The notes under the pieces were generated by a model. The model was not told the origin of the DNA. It saw only the letters and a program-made list of their open reading frames with translations, and searched no databases. DNA of 64,000 nucleotides from Planctomycetota bacterium (lineage in GTDB: Bacteria; Planctomycetota; Planctomycetia; Planctomycetales; Planctomycetaceae), in assembly GCA_022600195.1 (NCBI GenBank), contig JAHZKX010000032.1:113924-177923 (forward strand). Reading direction: 5' to 3'. Within the stretch, counting starts at the first letter, position 1. Each line of letters starts with the position of its first letter. This document shows, in pieces, positions 55,461 to 64,000 of the stretch. The position numbers and the translations under genes were made by a program.

Positions 55461-56147
55461 TTGACTGAATCAAACCCAATTTCTTCCATTCGCAAGAATT
55501 ACAGAAACATGACATGGATTGTGTTTCAGTGGATTCTGCAGGTTTTCTTTGCGCTCTGGTTGCGCTATCAGTCACGGGGTAAAGATAATCTACCGGCAGA
55601 GGAGGGGGGCTTACTGGTTAGTAATCACCAGAGTTTTCTCGATCCCTTACTGATTTGTCTACCCCTGAAACGTCCGGTAAGTTTTATGGCCCGCGATTCT
55701 CTGTTTCGCATCCCGATCCTGGGGCCTTTTATGCGTTATCAATTTGTCATCCCCATCAGTCGCCGGGCAACCAGTTCCCAAAGTATTCGCACAGCGGTTG
55801 ATAATCTTGAACATCACAATTTTGTCGGCATTTTCCCTGAAGGAACGCGGACGACCGATGGGACAGTCGAGCGATTTAAGCCTGGGTTTCTTGCATTATT
55901 GAAGCGAACTGACAGTGCCATCTATCCGATTGGGATTGCCGGTGCATTACGAGCATTACCCCGTGGTGCCTATTTTCTGCGACCGAAGCCGATTCGAGTG
56001 GTATTCGGCACTCCGATCACCAGATCAGAAATACAGGAATATTATGACAGAGACGCGGAAAAAGAATTGCTCCATCTGACGCACCAACGTGTTGCCGAAT
56101 GCCAACAACTGGCCGAAGAATGGCTGAACCCTGACTCAATCGACTGA
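55461..56147 (+). CDS. plsC: 1-acyl-sn-glycerol-3-phosphate acyltransferase
   Basis: A 228-residue membrane-associated PlsC-type acyltransferase, second step of phosphatidic acid synthesis. The catalytic motif NHQSFLD (near residue 50) is followed by the glycerol-phosphate binding FPEGTR and a hydrophobic PIGIAG. An N-terminal helix (MTWIVFQWILQVFFALWL) anchors it. The start is TTG after GAGGGGCGGAG. It probably shares a transcript with the preceding gene. Confidence 0.9.
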   Translation: MTESNPISSIRKNYRNMTWIVFQWILQVFFALWLRYQSRGKDNLPAEEGGLLVSNHQSFLDPLLICLPLKRPVSFMARDSLFRIPILGPFMRYQFVIPISRRATSSQSIRTAVDNLEHHNFVGIFPEGTRTTDGTVERFKPGFLALLKRTDSAIYPIGIAGALRALPRGAYFLRPKPIRVVFGTPITRSEIQEYYDRDAEKELLHLTHQRVAECQQLAEEWLNPDSID

Positions 56148-56262
56148 ATTCTCTCTGAGTCGGCATTGCCATTTAAGACTGCCTTTACTATGGTTTTCCC
56201 CAAATAAGCACTAGTCGTAAAACGCAAGTTACACACACTTTCTTTCAGAGCAGGTAAAACCC

Positions 56263-57612
56263 ATGTCGGAACGGATTCTCAGTATTTCGGGGTTACGGGG
56301 CGTTGTCGGTAACGGATTAACGCCCGAATATTTAACTCGTTTTGCCGCAGCCGTTGGTACTTTGGCAAACCAAGGGACTGTTGTCGTATCACGGGACGGA
56401 CGAGGCAGTGGAGAAATGGTGCGTCATGCTGTTGTAGCCGGCCTGATTGCAACTGGTTGCCGCGTGATTGATGCCGGGATTGCCACGACTCCTACCTGCG
56501 GAGTTCTGGTGACTCACCTCAAAGCAGCGGGTGGAATTCAAATAACCGCGAGCCACAATCCGATTCCCTGGAACGGATTGAAACCCTTTTCGGCGGAAGG
56601 TTCGGTGTATAATCAGTCGCAAGGGGAACAGCTACTGGATGTACTCAACAACGAAACGTTTAACTATGTCCCCTGGGATCAACTCGGTACGCTGGAAATC
56701 TGTGATGATGTCGCGGGGCCGCATATTAAGCGTGTTTTAAATTTGGTCGATGTCCCTGAAATACAACAACGTAAATTCAAAGTGGTCCTGGATTGTAATC
56801 ATGGTTCTGGTGGCGTAGCGACACCGCGTTTACTGGAAGCACTTGGTTGTGAAGTCGTTGTACTGGGGGGAACGGCGGATGGTCAATTTGCTCATACTCC
56901 GGAACCTCTCAAAGAAAACCTGACATCCCTGTGCGATGAAGTGATCAAACACAAAGCGGATGCCGGCTTTGCACAAGACCCCGATGCAGACCGTTTAGCG
57001 ATTGTAGATGAAAACGGACGCTTTATTGGAGAAGAGCTCACGTTAGCATTGGGCGCTGATTATGTTCTGGCGCGAACTCCGGGACCGATTGTCGTCAATG
57101 GTTCGACCAGCAGGGTGACTGCCGATATTGCCGCCAAATACCATTGTCCCTTTTTTCGTTCCTATGTGGGAGAAGCCCATGTCTGTGCCAAAATGAAGCA
57201 GGAATCTGCCATTATTGGGGGTGAGGGTAATGGAGGAGTCATTGAACCTCACGTCGGCTATGTGCGTGACAGCTATGTCAGCATGGCTTATGTCCTGGCT
57301 GGCCTGGCAGCATCTGGTCAAAGATTAAGTGAATGGGCGGACTCTTTACCCCAATACAGTATTGTGAAAGATAAGATCACTTGCCCCCGGGAACAGGTTG
57401 AGGCAGCCTGTGACGCACTGGAAGCACATTTTGATTCGGCGAGTGCATCCAAAGGGGATGGTCTGCGACTCGACTGGGACGACCGCTGGGTTCAGGTGCG
57501 CGCCAGTAACACGGAACCAATCATTCGCGTTATTTCCGAAGCGCCACAAGAAACAGAAGCGCAGGAACTTTGTGCGGAAGCGATGAAAATTGTTTCAGAG
57601 GCTGTCTCTTGA
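56263..57612 (+). CDS. glmM: Phosphoglucosamine mutase / phosphohexomutase
   Basis: A 449-residue alpha-D-phosphohexomutase. The active-site serine is Ser97 in TASHNP; the metal loop is DPDADRLAIVDE; the sugar loop is GEGNGGVI; the phosphate-binding loop is RASNTEPIIRV. Members interconvert glucosamine-, mannose- or glucose-phosphates. The overall pattern favours GlmM (cell-wall and UDP-GlcNAc precursor supply) but phosphomannomutase is possible. AGG precedes the ATG; a symmetrical terminator follows the gene. Confidence 0.85.
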   Translation: MSERILSISGLRGVVGNGLTPEYLTRFAAAVGTLANQGTVVVSRDGRGSGEMVRHAVVAGLIATGCRVIDAGIATTPTCGVLVTHLKAAGGIQITASHNPIPWNGLKPFSAEGSVYNQSQGEQLLDVLNNETFNYVPWDQLGTLEICDDVAGPHIKRVLNLVDVPEIQQRKFKVVLDCNHGSGGVATPRLLEALGCEVVVLGGTADGQFAHTPEPLKENLTSLCDEVIKHKADAGFAQDPDADRLAIVDENGRFIGEELTLALGADYVLARTPGPIVVNGSTSRVTADIAAKYHCPFFRSYVGEAHVCAKMKQESAIIGGEGNGGVIEPHVGYVRDSYVSMAYVLAGLAASGQRLSEWADSLPQYSIVKDKITCPREQVEAACDALEAHFDSASASKGDGLRLDWDDRWVQVRASNTEPIIRVISEAPQETEAQELCAEAMKIVSEAVS

Positions 57613-57622
57613 ATCATCATAA

Positions 57623-57660
57623 AAAAAGAGTAAATACCATCAGTGATATTTACTCTTTTT
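57623..57660. terminator. Bidirectional terminator
   Basis: A 14-bp perfect repeat, AAAAAGAGTAAATA (57623-57636) with TATTTACTCTTTTT (57647-57660). It serves the convergent mutase and isomerase genes. Confidence 0.85.
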
Positions 57661-57684
57661 AGATTTTCAGTCAGCGTGAGGAAT

Positions 57685-58527
57685 TCAGCCTTCCCAACGG
57701 GTCTTCATGAATTCCAAACCTTTGGTTGCCAGATGTTCTTCTGTGGGAAACATTTTGCGCCAGATGCGAGTGGCAGCTGCTAATTCGGGTAATGCCAGTC
57801 CGAATGCTTCAATCATCAGCCAGCCATCATAATTCACTTCTTTGAGAGCGGCAAACGTTTCATCCCAATTCACGCCGCCTTCGCCGGGGGTCGAGCGGTC
57901 ATTTTCCGAGATGTGCACATGCACCATCTGATCGGCACATGCTTTTACGGCAGAAGTAATGCTTTTCTCTTCGATGTTGGCATGAAACGAATCATACATC
58001 ATTTTCAAATTCGGGTGATTGACTTCGCGTGTAAACTGAGAACAATCTTCAGCGCTATTCAGGAAATAACATTCAAAACGATTCAGGTATTCACAGACGA
58101 GCATGACGTCATTCTGCTGTGCATGATCGGCTGCTTTCGCCAGTGTGTCTTTGCCATAGTTCCACTCGTCATCAGTACGTCCGGCACCACTGAATTCTCC
58201 GAGAGCAGAGTGGATCGGCCCACACAGGTGTGTGGCTCCCGAGGCGGCACACATATCGATCATCTGTTTCAATCGAGATAAGCCGGCTTCACGAATTTTT
58301 GCATCACTGGAGATCGGGTTTTCATCGGGCGTGCAAACGGTGACTGCCGTACAACCCAGGCCCAATTCTTTCAGTTTGTCTCCCACCTGTGAAAATTTCT
58401 TTTCATCTGCTTCGAAAACAGGTAACTCAACGCCATCATAACCCCAATCTTTGATCTGTTCGAGCAGACCAAAATGAGACTCATTTACATCTGACGTCCA
58501 AAGCAACATATTTAAGCCGTACTTCAT
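57685..58527 (-). CDS. Sugar phosphate isomerase/epimerase (AP endonuclease-2 fold)
   Basis: A 280-residue TIM-barrel protein of the tagatose-epimerase-like family. Motifs: WGYDGVELPVFEADEK, ATHLCGPIHSALGEF, CEYLNRFECYFLN (metal Glu), MMYDSFHANIEE (metal Asp/His), VHISENDRSTPGEGGVNWDE and WLMIEAFG (last Glu). The metal site is therefore complete. The close match of this order to D-tagatose/D-psicose 3-epimerases suggests activity on a free ketose, not proven. It is followed 12 bases upstream on the same strand by the next gene. Confidence 0.87.
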   Translation of the reverse strand: MKYGLNMLLWTSDVNESHFGLLEQIKDWGYDGVELPVFEADEKKFSQVGDKLKELGLGCTAVTVCTPDENPISSDAKIREAGLSRLKQMIDMCAASGATHLCGPIHSALGEFSGAGRTDDEWNYGKDTLAKAADHAQQNDVMLVCEYLNRFECYFLNSAEDCSQFTREVNHPNLKMMYDSFHANIEEKSITSAVKACADQMVHVHISENDRSTPGEGGVNWDETFAALKEVNYDGWLMIEAFGLALPELAAATRIWRKMFPTEEHLATKGLEFMKTRWEG

Positions 58528-58539
58528 TGTGATACTCTT

Positions 58540-59208
58540 TCAATCAATTGAAATTAAAAAATGTTCAGGCGGCAATAAATCGGCGATACGATTTTCCACG
58601 ATCTCTCGGCCTGTTATTAATATTGAAATCGTTTCCTCTGGTAATGGTTGTAGTTTGACTCGTTTCATCACTTGATTCAAGCGTACCAACATTCTTTGTG
58701 GAACCAGATAGTCTCTTAAAAACCCTTCTTTATGAAATCGTGGCAGCCAGAGCTTCAACTGATCTGTCTGCTGTGTCGCCATCCGATTTGTTGCGGCTTC
58801 GATTTCCAGCGGGTCAATCTGGTTGAATGCCTCATAATATTGGTCAATCAGGGTTGGATTTTGCTGGATTAATACTCCATCCAGCAACAATTCTGTCACG
58901 ATATGCCCTAAAAACCCAACCCTCGCGTACTCATCGTTTGCAAAAATATTTCGAAACAAAATAGAGAGATCGGTACTGACTTCCAGAAAACCCTGAGTGG
59001 AATGGAACCAATGATCATCGTCCAGATGCTGTTTGATTCCGGAGGCAATTTCAGCATGGATTGATGATTTGTCCTGCGTCAAGGGAACGACATTTTTCAT
59101 CTTGAGTCGGACACGACGATCCACAACCGATAATAAATCGGGAAGGGCCGTTCCCGCCAGAAAATAAGGCCGATCAACGAACCGCATTCCATGCGCAAAA
59201 TAATTCAT
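58540..59208 (-). CDS. Hypothetical protein, AcpH-like
   Basis: A 222-residue soluble protein. The start MNYFAHG...FLAGTALPDLL, then HAEIASGIKQHLDDDHWFHST and GFLGHIVTELLLDGVLI, recall the HD-like helical fold of acyl-carrier-protein phosphodiesterase (AcpH) and related uncharacterised proteins. The similarity is weak, with His/Asp positions spaced as in metal hydrolases. Probably co-transcribed with the isomerase gene downstream. Confidence 0.6.
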   Translation of the reverse strand: MNYFAHGMRFVDRPYFLAGTALPDLLSVVDRRVRLKMKNVVPLTQDKSSIHAEIASGIKQHLDDDHWFHSTQGFLEVSTDLSILFRNIFANDEYARVGFLGHIVTELLLDGVLIQQNPTLIDQYYEAFNQIDPLEIEAATNRMATQQTDQLKLWLPRFHKEGFLRDYLVPQRMLVRLNQVMKRVKLQPLPEETISILITGREIVENRIADLLPPEHFLISID

Positions 59209-59493
59209 GAAAACGCTTTATCAATGATAAACTAAACAATGACACTGAGCAGATCCAATCGTAACTGATCTGGATTCAAAATCACAGTTGGAGAGGATGA
59301 GGTTGGTTCACATTCTGGTTGGATCTGCCTGATTTCCAGTCTATCTGAATGGATTCGTCGCGATTCATTCACAAATCTGTCCCGTCCTGATGTAGAACCC
59401 AGGCCATAACATTGGATACTCTCTGAAGTATGCGTATAATGCCTGACACATCAATGCTTACAACTATTTTTGATTCCGTGCTGAAAGAGGAAT

Positions 59494-60354
59494 ATGTCTG
59501 ATTCACCTTTAAATTTAATGTTCCTTCTACGAGATCAAAGTCCGCATATCCAGTCGGCCTGGGAGCAAATCAACAACTACATTCAAGCACAATCTTCTGT
59601 ATACGTCTCGTCTGTCTCCGTCATTGAGGATTTTTCGCCAACTGATTCTGAGGCCGACCTGGTTGTTGTGTTGGGAGGAGATGGAGCGATTTTGCGTGCC
59701 TGTCGTCAGATGGGACTCAAGCAACTGCCCATGATCGGCATCAATCTGGGACGACTGGGTTTTCTAGCCGATTTAACTCCCGAAGGATTCTGCAAAAATT
59801 TCGCGTTGATTCTGGATCGAAAATACCGAATCGTCGAACACCTGATGTTCGAATGCAAACATTTTCTGTCTGATGGAACATCAAAATCCTACCTGGGTCT
59901 CAATGAAGTTGTGATCAGTTCGGCGGGTGCAATGTCGATGATTGATGTGGAACTGGCCATCGATAACGAGCTGGTAACAACATACAGTGGGGATGGCCTC
60001 ATCATCAGCACTCCAGTCGGCTCTACCGCACATAGTCTGTCTGCTGGAGGTCCGATCCTGAAGCAAGACCTGCAGGCATTTGTGATCACGCCGATTTGCC
60101 CACATACTCCTTCAAATCGGCCACTCGTTGATAAAGCCGACGGCCTCTATTCTTTAACCGCCGCCAATGTACCAGACGGAGCGATGCTGGTGATCGATGG
60201 ACAAATCAAAGTTCCGTATTCTTCTGGCGATCGACTGGAAATCACCAAAGCTTCGGTCACATTTAAACTCGCGCGTATCCCCGGTTTTAACTATTATTCC
60301 AGACTCAATCGGAAACTGGGCTGGGGTGGACAGCCGAAATATGGCGCTGAGTAG
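59494..60354 (+). CDS. nadK: NAD kinase
   Basis: A 286-residue ATP-NAD kinase making NADP. The motif GGDG is in VVVLGGDGAILRA, followed by GINLGRLGFLADLTPEGF, NEVVISS, and the substrate region SGDGLIISTPVGSTAHSLSAGGPIL. AGAGGA is close to the ATG. The C-terminus has an unusual basic tail (YYSRLNRKLGWGGQPKYGAE). Confidence 0.95.
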   Translation: MSDSPLNLMFLLRDQSPHIQSAWEQINNYIQAQSSVYVSSVSVIEDFSPTDSEADLVVVLGGDGAILRACRQMGLKQLPMIGINLGRLGFLADLTPEGFCKNFALILDRKYRIVEHLMFECKHFLSDGTSKSYLGLNEVVISSAGAMSMIDVELAIDNELVTTYSGDGLIISTPVGSTAHSLSAGGPILKQDLQAFVITPICPHTPSNRPLVDKADGLYSLTAANVPDGAMLVIDGQIKVPYSSGDRLEITKASVTFKLARIPGFNYYSRLNRKLGWGGQPKYGAE

Positions 60355-60476
60355 TCGGTTCGAGCCATTTTTCTCGATCTTGAGCAAAAATGCCCTCCCC
60401 ATAAATTCATCGATGTGCTAATCTCACCCGAGGTTATGGAGAATTAGCAACCATTTTATGAGGGAAGGAGTCCCCA

Positions 60477-61355
60477 ATGCGGCCTTTTGCGTACTGCGTG
60501 CTTTCATTTGTTCTAAGTTTGTTGACAGTCGTTCCAGCGCCCACTTTTGCGGAAGAGGACGCCACTGAATATACCTTGAGATATAAATTCACTGCTAACG
60601 AATTTGTGCACTACGATGTTGATTCAAAGAATAAAATGGTTGTTGAAAAGAATCAGGCCAAGGTAATTACGATAAATAACACGAATACTTTAAAACACTA
60701 TCGTGTGATCTGGGTCGACGAGGAGGGAAATGGCACACTGGAAACTATGATTGACCGTGTGCAGATGAGTGTGAAGCTTGATGACCAGGAAGCTGCTACC
60801 TTTGATTCTAAACAACCCATAGAAAAAGACCTGAAACAATTTGAACCCATTCGCAAGTCGATCGGCAATGCTTCTCGAATTGTCTACTCTCCCCTGGGAA
60901 AAGTCGTTTCTAAAGAAGAGAAGCCAGATGCACAAAACCAGGGATTTATGATCCCGCTTCCTGAAAATAAGGTCAAAATTGGTGACAGCTGGAAGGAAGA
61001 ATATGATGTCGAAGTGTCTGTTGGAAAAACATTAAGAAAAAAAGTTCCCATTCGCCGGACGTTTACATTGGAATCCATGGAAGACCAGGTTGCGGTCATT
61101 AAATTCAAAACCAAAGTTCTGAAACGCCAGAATGACCCTAAAATCGGGCTCCAACTGATACAAAAAACACCTTCTGGGTCGATCAAACTGGACATCGAAC
61201 GCGGAGTTATCATTTCACAGGATGTCTCATCTGATAAAGCACAAATCGGAATATTCGACGGTCAGGGAGCAATGCGTGCGATTACCTCTCGAGTGGAGAC
61301 ACTGGTGGACCCCGCAACCATCGCTAAGACGGACACAAACACTGATTCAAAATAA
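60477..61355 (+). CDS. Secreted hypothetical protein (DUF6263-like)
   Basis: A 292-residue exported beta-rich protein with signal peptide MRPFAYCVLSFVLSLLTVVPAPTFA. The pattern YTLRYKFTANEFVHYDVDSKNKMVV...LPENKVKIGDSWKEEYDVEVS...RRTFTLESM is that of a family of unknown function whose members look like lipid- or ligand-binding beta barrels. AAGGAG lies seven bases before the ATG. It stands alone. Confidence 0.75.
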   Translation: MRPFAYCVLSFVLSLLTVVPAPTFAEEDATEYTLRYKFTANEFVHYDVDSKNKMVVEKNQAKVITINNTNTLKHYRVIWVDEEGNGTLETMIDRVQMSVKLDDQEAATFDSKQPIEKDLKQFEPIRKSIGNASRIVYSPLGKVVSKEEKPDAQNQGFMIPLPENKVKIGDSWKEEYDVEVSVGKTLRKKVPIRRTFTLESMEDQVAVIKFKTKVLKRQNDPKIGLQLIQKTPSGSIKLDIERGVIISQDVSSDKAQIGIFDGQGAMRAITSRVETLVDPATIAKTDTNTDSK

Positions 61356-61722
61356 TCAATCTTACCTCAAATTGCTCACCAAATTTCAGCTCATACCGTT
61401 TTGACAGAATAGACCTCTTTCTTTCCACTAAGTTTTGAGATTGGAATCACTTTTTTAAAGGCTGGCAAGAGCTTCACTGTTGACGCTGACAACAATTATT
61501 TTACACTGAGGTGTCGGCGTAAATGCATGCAGGTTCTTGCACACTGTCTTTTCCATTAATTCTCCAGCTTCAGAATCCAACACGTGAACATCGCCTAAAC
61601 ATCCAGGTTTCTTTCTTACTTTTCACAGGGGAAAGTTTATCTGCAAGACGAAAGGGTGAAGTGATACGTTCAATGTCTGGAAAAGAGATTATTAGCCATA
61701 ACAACTTTAATTGAGAGTGGAT
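61356..61722. other. Non-coding stretch
   Basis: A 63-codon plus-strand frame at 61523-61714 lacks a good ribosome site and a recognisable product. No clear promoter or terminator was seen. Confidence 0.35.
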
Positions 61723-62652
61723 ATGAAACGGGTTGAACTTTCTCAACAATTAACGAGCTTGTTAAAAGCGGCCAAGCGATTGGCCAGTGATTGTGAGATT
61801 GAAGTTGTCTTCCTGTTGGCCGATATTCCCTATGACTTTATGGAAATCAAGAAATCACTTGGGAAACTGCGACTGGTTGTCTCATCTGATAAACCTGATG
61901 TCCAGCGTGCCGCTCAGGAAGATGGAATTGACCTGGTCCCTTTGATTCACGAGCCACAAACCAGGCAGGTTCAAATCAGCCAGGCCATTCTGGAAGCGAT
62001 CGCCGATGAAATCCTTGCATCTGGTGACCGTATTATTGCACTTTATGCCGGATTTGAGCGAGAGCACGCAGATTCATTAAGCATTGTCAGCCTGGCAGAT
62101 CATCTGGCAAAACTGACTTCTCGAGATTTACAGCGACTTGAGACCAAAGTTCCTTTGCAGACATTAAGAACCGTTGTCGATCTAGCAGTAGAAATCGGCC
62201 GTGAAGGTCGGGAGGGAAAACCGGTCGGTGCTTTATTTGCAGTAGGAAACCATCGCAAAGTCTTAACCCTGTCTCACGAACAGGTTCATGACCCGTTTAA
62301 AGGTTATTCCCAAAAAGACCGCCTGGTGAGTAATCCCCGCGTCAAGGAAAGCATGAAAGAACTTGCTCAAATCGATGGAGCATTTATTATCAGCTCTGAT
62401 GGGATTGTTCAGTCAGCGGGCCGTATTTTAAACGCCTCGGCTGAAGGCTTGACACTTTCGAAAGGTTTAGGATCCCGGCACTGGGCCGCGGCCGCGATTT
62501 CCAAAGAAACTGGCGCCATTGCCATTGCTGTCTCAGAATCAACGGGCACCGTGCGGATTTTTCAGGATGGCTATGTGGTGCTTCGAATTGAACCAATGAG
62601 TAGTGCTATGAAGTGGTTTGATTTTGATACTGAACCGCCTCAATCGGAATAA
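61723..62652 (+). CDS. Diadenylate cyclase (DisA-N domain) protein
   Basis: A 309-residue probable c-di-AMP synthase. The DAC domain occupies the C-terminal half; the catalytic motifs are DGA (AQIDGAFIISSDG) and GSRH (GLGSRHWAAAAIS), followed by SESTGTVRIF. The N-terminal half (LLADIPYDFMEIKKSLGKLRLVVSSDKPD... ALYAGFE) resembles the pyruvate-kinase-like domain of DacZ-type cyclases rather than the DNA-binding DisA or membrane CdaA forms. No c-di-AMP phosphodiesterase is visible. ATG 61723 with GAGAG is preferred over a TTG four codons upstream. Confidence 0.88.
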   Translation: MKRVELSQQLTSLLKAAKRLASDCEIEVVFLLADIPYDFMEIKKSLGKLRLVVSSDKPDVQRAAQEDGIDLVPLIHEPQTRQVQISQAILEAIADEILASGDRIIALYAGFEREHADSLSIVSLADHLAKLTSRDLQRLETKVPLQTLRTVVDLAVEIGREGREGKPVGALFAVGNHRKVLTLSHEQVHDPFKGYSQKDRLVSNPRVKESMKELAQIDGAFIISSDGIVQSAGRILNASAEGLTLSKGLGSRHWAAAAISKETGAIAIAVSESTGTVRIFQDGYVVLRIEPMSSAMKWFDFDTEPPQSE

Positions 62653-62927
62653 AACCGGCTGATTTCCCCAGGTATCCAACGGACCTATCATCTACTTTTA
62701 TAAGCAGATACGTAGAATTCTCCAAATATTCTCTTTCCCTAAATTGTAATATTTGCTATTAAGCTGCCACACAATGTCCTATTCGGCTACGTCGAATATT
62801 TTTTGCACTTAAAACAGTGCTCAAAAGCTATCAATATCGTTTGTGAAAACTGAATTTCTCCAACTCTTGATAGCGGTAAGTTTAGTCTGTGTCACTTAAA
62901 GAGCTTGTTCAGCGGGAAGGGAGTCCC
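62653..62927. other. Intergenic, nothing found
   Basis: 275 bases without structure that I recognise, ending in GGGAG before the next ATG. Confidence 0.3.
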
Positions 62928-64000
62928 ATGTCGAATGTAGCGATCAAACTCATCGCCGTTTCTGGAGTCGTCGGTCTCGGGTTATTGATGTTTCTTCAGG
63001 CCCAAAAAGGAATGCAAACGGGCGAGATTGACAAACAACTAAGTCAATTGGAAGTCCAGAAGGAAGCTGATTTGAATTCAGGTTCTCTCGGCACCGCAGC
63101 AGATCTGACCGGTGTACCAACCCAAGTAGAACCCAAAACGGATTCAAAAATTATCCCACTCGATCAGGTTCCCGCTGAGCTGTCTGAATTGACAGCCCGC
63201 GATGCAGCTCCCATAAAAAAAGATGCTGAAATTCCGTTTACACCGAACAGAAAAAATTCAACTCCAAAAATCCGACTCACGGGGGCAACAAAGGAACCCA
63301 TAGCGGGCGATCTGAAATCATCCACAGTGATAAATGAACGTCTCGAGGCACCCGTAAAAGGTCTGGATTTTCGAAGCACGCCTGAAACGAAAGCACCCCG
63401 TCTTGCTGCAAATCCTTTTTCGGATTCCGTCAAAAATCCGACTGCAGAACCAGCGAAAAACGAGTCAACAGGCATCGCGCAAACTGAATTCAAAACAGGA
63501 CCGCAATTTGGCACTCCCACCACATCAGACCCGGCGCGTATGAAGGGTTTTACAACAACATCGATTCCACCACGCGAGAAAATTCCAGAAGAAACAAAAC
63601 CTGAGAATCCATTTGACTCGGTAAAAACAAAACCGACCCAACCTTCACTGACACCAGCACCAGATCAACTCGCATTTCGTGACGAGTTGCCAAAAACTGA
63701 GAAGAGTCCTGCATTTGAAATCAATTCACCCGCTCAAACACTCGAATCCAACGATTCGCCGTTTGAGATTAAGCCACCAACTGTTCCTGACACTCCCTCA
63801 ATCGAAGAAAACCCGTTTCAGTCTACTCCCGCCAAACCTGATTCGACAAAGAAACCTGCATTGCCAGCAACACAAACGCCGGCCCCCGCAATCGAACCAG
63901 AATTCAACCCCTTCGAAAGTGATCCCGCTGCAAAAAAGGGTCCTGCTTTCGAGGCCAAGCCTGCGGATGCCAATCCTTTGCCAATCATCACAGAAAATAA
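62928..64000 (+). CDS. Membrane-anchored Pro-rich protein, 3' end outside window
   Basis: The frame is open from ATG 62928 (GGGAG upstream) to the right edge, over 357 codons. A short cytoplasmic start and a helix (IKLIAVSGVVGLGLLMFLQA) anchor the protein. A long disordered stretch, rich in Pro, Lys, Thr and Glu, follows. It repeats a short aromatic motif: NPFSDS, ENPFDSV, SPFEIK, ENPFQS and NPFESD. Such repeats may be docking motifs. The C-terminal domain is not visible; a LysM-like domain would be common in such proteins but cannot be checked. Confidence 0.75.
   Translation, partial: MSNVAIKLIAVSGVVGLGLLMFLQAQKGMQTGEIDKQLSQLEVQKEADLNSGSLGTAADLTGVPTQVEPKTDSKIIPLDQVPAELSELTARDAAPIKKDAEIPFTPNRKNSTPKIRLTGATKEPIAGDLKSSTVINERLEAPVKGLDFRSTPETKAPRLAANPFSDSVKNPTAEPAKNESTGIAQTEFKTGPQFGTPTTSDPARMKGFTTTSIPPREKIPEETKPENPFDSVKTKPTQPSLTPAPDQLAFRDELPKTEKSPAFEINSPAQTLESNDSPFEIKPPTVPDTPSIEENPFQSTPAKPDSTKKPALPATQTPAPAIEPEFNPFESDPAAKKGPAFEAKPADANPLPIITEN

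Noticed and set aside
61523..61714. 63-codon frame before the diadenylate cyclase gene
   Set aside because: No ribosome site; ends inside the start region of the next gene; no family seen.

Overview
The window reads as a planctomycete chromosome, probably a Gimesia-like member of the Planctomycetaceae (inference). Evidence: two DUF1549/DUF1553 cytochrome-type proteins each paired with a Tat-exported DUF1501 protein, an ECF sigma factor with a membrane partner, a zinc-ribbon Ser/Thr kinase, an rpmA gene without rplU beside it, and many secreted proteins of unknown function.

Layout. 1-10.8 kb: housekeeping and envelope genes (HtrA-type protease, ribosomal protein L27, Ser/Thr kinase, CPBP protease, di-haem cytochrome, PIG-L deacetylase, quinolinate synthase). 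10.9-20.6 kb: a nitrate assimilation operon (nitrate transporter, fused NirB-NirD nitrite reductase, FNR-type flavoreductase, fused DmsB-DmsC-like iron-sulfur/membrane subunit, molybdenum nitrate reductase). It sits behind a consensus sigma-54 promoter with an upstream dyad and a structured leader. 20.8-33.6 kb: a secreted alpha/beta hydrolase, then an ECF sigma, membrane protein and coiled-coil operon leading into the two DUF1549/1553-DUF1501 pairs. 33.6-41 kb: a catabolic-looking cluster (HpcH/HpaI aldolase, GntR/FCD regulator, beta-helix protein, glycosidase-like propeller, amidohydrolase-aminotransferase fusion). 41-43.2 kb: a cold-shock protein with a near-consensus promoter, and a membrane protein built from a recent internal duplication.

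43,248-52,450: an integrated 9.2 kb element bounded by a 44-bp perfect direct repeat, with one copy inside an intact tRNA-Lys(CTT). It encodes a tyrosine integrase, two HTH/excisionase-like proteins, a P4/D5-type helicase whose primase-polymerase domain is reduced to a stub, an HK97-type major capsid protein, a P27-type small terminase and several small unknown proteins. I see no large terminase, portal, capsid protease, tail or lysis gene, so it looks like a phage satellite, or a strongly reduced prophage. Its non-coding DNA is rich in structure: integrase arm-type repeats at both ends, an iteron set, a candidate origin directly after the helicase gene, and three hairpins around the capsid gene that show the same 12-nt loop on unrelated stems. 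I consider this element the most interesting part of the window.

52.6-64 kb: MetY-type sulfhydrylase, sialidase-like protein, PlsC acyltransferase, phosphohexomutase, sugar isomerase, NAD kinase, a DisA-N type diadenylate cyclase, and a Pro-rich anchored protein running off the right edge. All family calls are from reading motifs in the sequence; no database search was run.
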